64,000 nt of DNA, taken from positions 930,001 to 994,000 of the forward strand of contig JAQYWK010000001.1 in NCBI GenBank assembly GCA_030145055.1, given 5' to 3'. This DNA comes from Desulfovibrio sp. Its GTDB lineage: Bacteria > Desulfobacterota > Desulfovibrionia > Desulfovibrionales > Desulfovibrionaceae. Shown in pieces: positions 60,925 to 64,000 of the stretch. A program made the position numbers and the translations under genes. Below the pieces are notes generated by a model. The model was not told the origin of the DNA. It did not search any database and saw nothing but the letters and a program-made list of their open reading frames with translations. Every line of letters begins with the position of its first letter. Position 1 is the stretch's first letter.

Positions 60925-61808
60925 TGTAGTATTATGACCTCCGACTCAAGGGTTACACCGAACTTTTTCAAAACGGCTTCTGTGGCCATATCCAATAACT
61001 CCAAGGCCTCTGCCCCTGTCCCATTTCCTTTATTCACCAAGAAATTTGCGTGCATCTCTGAGAAAGCCATTCCGCCGATGGTTTTACCTTTGAATCCAGC
61101 ATCATCGAGCAGTTTACCTGCGCTATGCCCTTCTGGATTCTTGAAAACACAACCCGCGGTTTTCTCTAAAATAGGCTGAGAGCTTTTCTTTTTGGCGAAA
61201 ATAGCCTGAACATTCTTTTTAACTTCATCTTCGGTAGACTTGCTGAACTTGAATTCAGCCTCCCATACTAAAGTGAACTCATTTGTTCCGGCAGAAAAGT
61301 GCCTGTATCCGAATTCCATCTCGTCAGCGCTCTTCCAGAACAGCCCTTTGCTAGGAGTCCAGAGTCTTGCTCTTGTAATGGTCGCTTCAATGTCGGTTCC
61401 GTACGAACCTGCATTCATTGCGATGCTTCCGCCCACTGATCCCGGAATTCCCGCGAGTCCTTCCATTCCGCTAAAACCGTTTCTAATGAGAAAAGCTAGC
61501 AAACCGGGAAGTCTTGTATCTGCAGAAACTTTGACAGTAATAGCTTGGTCATCGTCTACAGAAATTTCAGGTTCAACTTTATTTACAAGATCCACATTCA
61601 CGAAGGCGTAGTTAAGTTTGCCATCTGCCGCGAGCATATTGCTTCCTTCACCGATAGCGATAAGACTTGCTGCTTCTTTCTCATGAAAGAAAGACAGTTC
61701 GTCTAATCCCGCTTCGTCCCGCACTTTTGCAAGTGCTCTGGCAGTTCCACCTATACCTAATGAGGTAAGGTCTGCCATTTTCGGTTCGTGAAGTAATTCA
61801 AGCGTCAT
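60921..61808 (-). CDS. murB: UDP-N-acetylenolpyruvoylglucosamine reductase MurB
   Basis: MurB is a FAD enzyme that makes UDP-MurNAc. The 295-residue protein has the FAD-binding IGEGSNML (about 52-59), GLAGIPGSVGGSIAMNAGSYG (about 117-137), and the C-terminal Glu region (ESEVIIL) with the catalytic Glu. The shorter form lacking long insertions fits type IIb MurB. It follows murC by 28 bases and overlaps ftsQ by 4 bases. Confidence 0.97.
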   Translation of the reverse strand: MTLELLHEPKMADLTSLGIGGTARALAKVRDEAGLDELSFFHEKEAASLIAIGEGSNMLAADGKLNYAFVNVDLVNKVEPEISVDDDQAITVKVSADTRLPGLLAFLIRNGFSGMEGLAGIPGSVGGSIAMNAGSYGTDIEATITRARLWTPSKGLFWKSADEMEFGYRHFSAGTNEFTLVWEAEFKFSKSTEDEVKKNVQAIFAKKKSSQPILEKTAGCVFKNPEGHSAGKLLDDAGFKGKTIGGMAFSEMHANFLVNKGNGTGAEALELLDMATEAVLKKFGVTLESEVIILQ

Positions 61809-61836
61809 TACTTTTCCTTTGCCATTACTTATCGCC

Positions 61837-63321
61837 TTACAGCGAAGTAACTCTTTCCGGTTTTGTGGTTGTAGAAGTTGAGCCGTCCTCAGATTTTTTT
61901 TCTAAATTTTTCAAAAAGTTCTCACCGATACGGTAAACTGAACCTGCCCCCTGAGTGATGAAAATGTCGCCTGCTTTAAGAATATTAGGCAGTTCATTCT
62001 CCATCATTTCAAAGTCTGGGTAAAAACGTACTTTCGTTGAGCTGATCTGTCTGATTCCTTGCGCCAGAGACATACCGTTCACTCCTGGAATAGGTGATTC
62101 TGAAGCTGGGTAAATTTCAGTTAGCAGGAGCTCATCAGCAAGTTCAAAAGTTTTGCAAAAGTCCCCAAACAAGGCTTGCGTGCGGGTAAATCTGTGAGGC
62201 TGAAATGCGATAACCAGCCTTCTGGTAGGGTAACAAGCCTTTGCTGTCTCAATGGTTGCCTTGATTTCTGCCGGATGGTGTCCGTAATCATCAATAACCA
62301 GAATCCCTTTGCATTCGCCTTTTTTTTCAAATCTTCGCCCAACTCCCATGAAGTTTGAAAGTCCTTCGAGAATGTCTTTTTTATCAATACCAGTCTCGAG
62401 AGCAACGCCAATTGCGCCAAGGGCATTTAGCACATTGTGCTTGCCGGGCTGGGCTAGTGAAACTTCGCCGAGCAGTTCATTATCAAGGTAAACCTTAAAT
62501 AAACTACGGACTTCGCATGATAGAATTTCAGCTCTGAGTCTATTATGTTTTTCCAAACCGTATGACATGCAGGGGCGTTTAATAGAGGGGAGAAGCCTCT
62601 GAACTCCGGCATCATCACCGCAGACGATATTCATTCCGTAGAACGGAATGGAATTCATAAACTGTCTGAATGAATTGTCGATGGCATCCTGATCTTTATA
62701 AAAGTCCATGTGATCCATATCAATGTTGGTGACAACAGTAATGATCGGGGACAGGCAAAGGAAAGATCCGTCAGACTCATCCGCTTCAGCTATAAGGTAC
62801 TGTCCTTCACCGAGGCGCGCGTTGCTACCCCAAGTGTTAAGTTTTCCACCGATGATAACTGTCGGATCTAGGTCCGCTTCTGTAAAAATTGTAGCTAATA
62901 GCGAGGTGGTAGTCGTTTTACCATGTGTTCCTGCGATAGCTATGCCTGTGCGAAGTCGCATTAGTTCAGCAAGCATTTCCGCTCTTGGGATAATCGGAAT
63001 TCCAAGTTCCCTAGCTTTTACAATCTCAGGGTTGTCGTCAGAAATTGCTGTAGACTTGACCACAACATCAGCATCGGTGACGTTTTCCGGACCGTGACCT
63101 ATGAAAATCTGTGCTCCTATTTTAAGGAGACGCTTAACGGGATCACCCGCAGCTAAATCCGATCCTGTAACGGTAAATCCCATGTTAATCAGAACTTCAG
63201 CAATGCCGCTCATGCCGGAACCGCCGATTCCTACCATGTGAATAATGCCGACTCTACTACGCATAATGGGACATGCTTTATCCATGCGTGCTGGTACACT
63301 AGGTCCTTCTGCTGCGATCAT
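61837..63321 (-). CDS. murC: UDP-N-acetylmuramate--L-alanine ligase MurC
   Basis: MurC adds L-alanine to UDP-MurNAc. The 494-residue protein has [14 protein letters not shown] (about 28-41), the ATP loop GTHGKTTTT (about 126-134), and the [13 protein letters not shown] region (near 353). The start at 63321 overlaps the murG stop (ATGA) and has GGGAGG before it, so the N-terminus has about 20 more residues than usual. The C-terminal tail after residue 475 is charged and Thr/Ser-rich. Confidence 0.97.
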   Translation of the reverse strand: MIAAEGPSVPARMDKACPIMRSRVGIIHMVGIGGSGMSGIAEVLINMGFTVTGSDLAAGDPVKRLLKIGAQIFIGHGPENVTDADVVVKSTAISDDNPEIVKARELGIPIIPRAEMLAELMRLRTGIAIAGTHGKTTTTSLLATIFTEADLDPTVIIGGKLNTWGSNARLGEGQYLIAEADESDGSFLCLSPIITVVTNIDMDHMDFYKDQDAIDNSFRQFMNSIPFYGMNIVCGDDAGVQRLLPSIKRPCMSYGLEKHNRLRAEILSCEVRSLFKVYLDNELLGEVSLAQPGKHNVLNALGAIGVALETGIDKKDILEGLSNFMGVGRRFEKKGECKGILVIDDYGHHPAEIKATIETAKACYPTRRLVIAFQPHRFTRTQALFGDFCKTFELADELLLTEIYPASESPIPGVNGMSLAQGIRQISSTKVRFYPDFEMMENELPNILKAGDIFITQGAGSVYRIGENFLKNLEKKSEDGSTSTTTKPERVTSL

Positions 63322-64000
63322 GCCAAACCTCCCGTTTTTTTCATGCGGATAATTACTTCTAAGCCGCTCACTATTGAGGTTGCGGCTTCGGGTCGTGCAA
63401 ATTTAAGTGCTTGATTTCCCATTTTATCGAGAGTTTCCTCGTCACATAGTAAATTTAGTATTTGCTGAGCCAGTTTTCTACCTGTCAGTTCATTTTGCGG
63501 AATAATTTTTGCGGCACCTATTTTCTCAAGATGCTGCGCATTTCCGGTCTGATGATCATGTGTAGCATGAGGATACGGGATGAATATCGCCGGTTTCCCT
63601 GCTGCTGCTATTTCAAAAATTGTTGAAGCTCCGGATCTACAAATCACAAGCTGAGCCTCTGCATAAGCGGCAGACATATCATATATGAAAGGAGAAACAG
63701 CCAGTGCGTTCACTGTTGCCTTTTTGTACTCGCTCTTGACTCTTTCGAAATCAGTTTTGCCCGTTTGGTGGCGCATATTTATGTCTTCAAGTTTTAGCAA
63801 GGGAAGAGCTTCAATGATTGCATCGTTGATTGCTTGTGCGCCTTGACTTCCGCCAAAAACAAGAATGCTTTTTTCTTTTGCTTTACTTGCAAAATCAATG
63901 ATTTCTTTGCGAACCGGATTTCCCACAACATCAACTTTGTCAGGGGCGAAAAATCCTTTTGTATCTTCGAAAGAAGCAAAAACGGTTTTTACTACTTTCC
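63318..64000 (-). CDS. murG: UDP-GlcNAc transferase MurG, 5' part missing at the window edge
   Basis: MurG adds GlcNAc to lipid I to make lipid II. The last ~227 residues are visible: the frame is open to the window edge at 64000. Motifs in the visible part are [60 protein letters not shown], all of MurG; the last is the UDP-sugar-binding loop. A caller starting at the internal GTG (63926) would truncate it. The stop overlaps murC by 4 bases. Confidence 0.96.
   Translation of the reverse strand, partial: KVVKTVFASFEDTKGFFAPDKVDVVGNPVRKEIIDFASKAKEKSILVFGGSQGAQAINDAIIEALPLLKLEDINMRHQTGKTDFERVKSEYKKATVNALAVSPFIYDMSAAYAEAQLVICRSGASTIFEIAAAGKPAIFIPYPHATHDHQTGNAQHLEKIGAAKIIPQNELTGRKLAQQILNLLCDEETLDKMGNQALKFARPEAATSIVSGLEVIIRMKKTGGLA

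Overview
The window looks like chromosome of a Desulfovibrionales-type sulfate reducer (Desulfovibrio or a close relative such as Maridesulfovibrio). This is inferred from gene content and order, not from a search. The signs are NiFe-hydrogenase maturation genes (hypA, hypB), UGA-encoded selenocysteine in two genes, a TAXI-type TRAP transporter, anaerobe-type CGGC and YkgJ-like cysteine-rich proteins, a Gram-negative envelope (LptE), and one long lipid-riboflavin operon. Base composition is moderate. No tRNA, rRNA, CRISPR array, insertion sequence or phage gene was recognised.

Layout. 1-2.3 kb: hypB and hypA (minus strand), a CBS-CBS-ACT sensor protein, and an IscA/HesB-like protein whose conserved metal-binding cysteine is replaced by an in-frame TGA (selenocysteine). 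2.5-7.5 kb: a TetR regulator, a copper-exporting P-type ATPase, then pyrR, a shikimate-kinase-like gene and a YkgJ-like gene. 7.6-13.1 kb: a secreted GH64-like beta-1,3-glucanase candidate, a WcbI-like protein, cobT, selD (itself with an in-frame TGA) and a small unknown gene. 13.3-18.7 kb: a Cdd1-like gene, hemC, an FmdB-like gene, lon, acylphosphatase and a RadC-like gene.

19.0-34.9 kb is one co-directional block on the minus strand. In order of transcription it reads yceD/DUF177-rpmF-plsX-fabH-fabG-acpP-fabF-glyA-dCMP deaminase-ribD-ribE-ribBA-ribH-nusB-leuS-lptE-holA. A good sigma70-type promoter lies just upstream of DUF177. Three strong intercistronic hairpins may tune expression inside the block. 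rpmB is divergent from it.

35.4-50.1 kb is transport and accessory genes: a SpoIIAA-like protein, a TAXI TRAP transporter, a CGGC protein plus a small partner, a YwrD/HpxW-type gamma-glutamyltransferase, two paralogous solute-binding genes (the second frameshifted in a 7-A run), gltX, an NFU-type Fe-S protein, an HDOD protein, an orphan 96-residue protein and a glycine-betaine-type ABC transporter with CBS domains.

50.7-55.5 kb is a ZraPSR-like envelope stress module. It holds a sigma54 response regulator, a membrane histidine kinase, a DUF4405 membrane protein with a duplicated C-terminal module, and a secreted ZraP/CpxP-like protein. The secreted protein is preceded by a near-consensus sigma54 promoter and two palindromic sites about 60-110 bases upstream, so the circuit can be read from the DNA. 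55.7-64 kb holds a radical SAM gene and the 3' part of the division and cell-wall cluster (murG partial, murC, murB, ftsQ, ftsA, ftsZ).

The most interesting items are the two selenoprotein genes, the sigma54-controlled ZraP-like circuit with its duplicated-module membrane protein, the GH64-like exported protein, and several long perfect hairpins without an assigned role.
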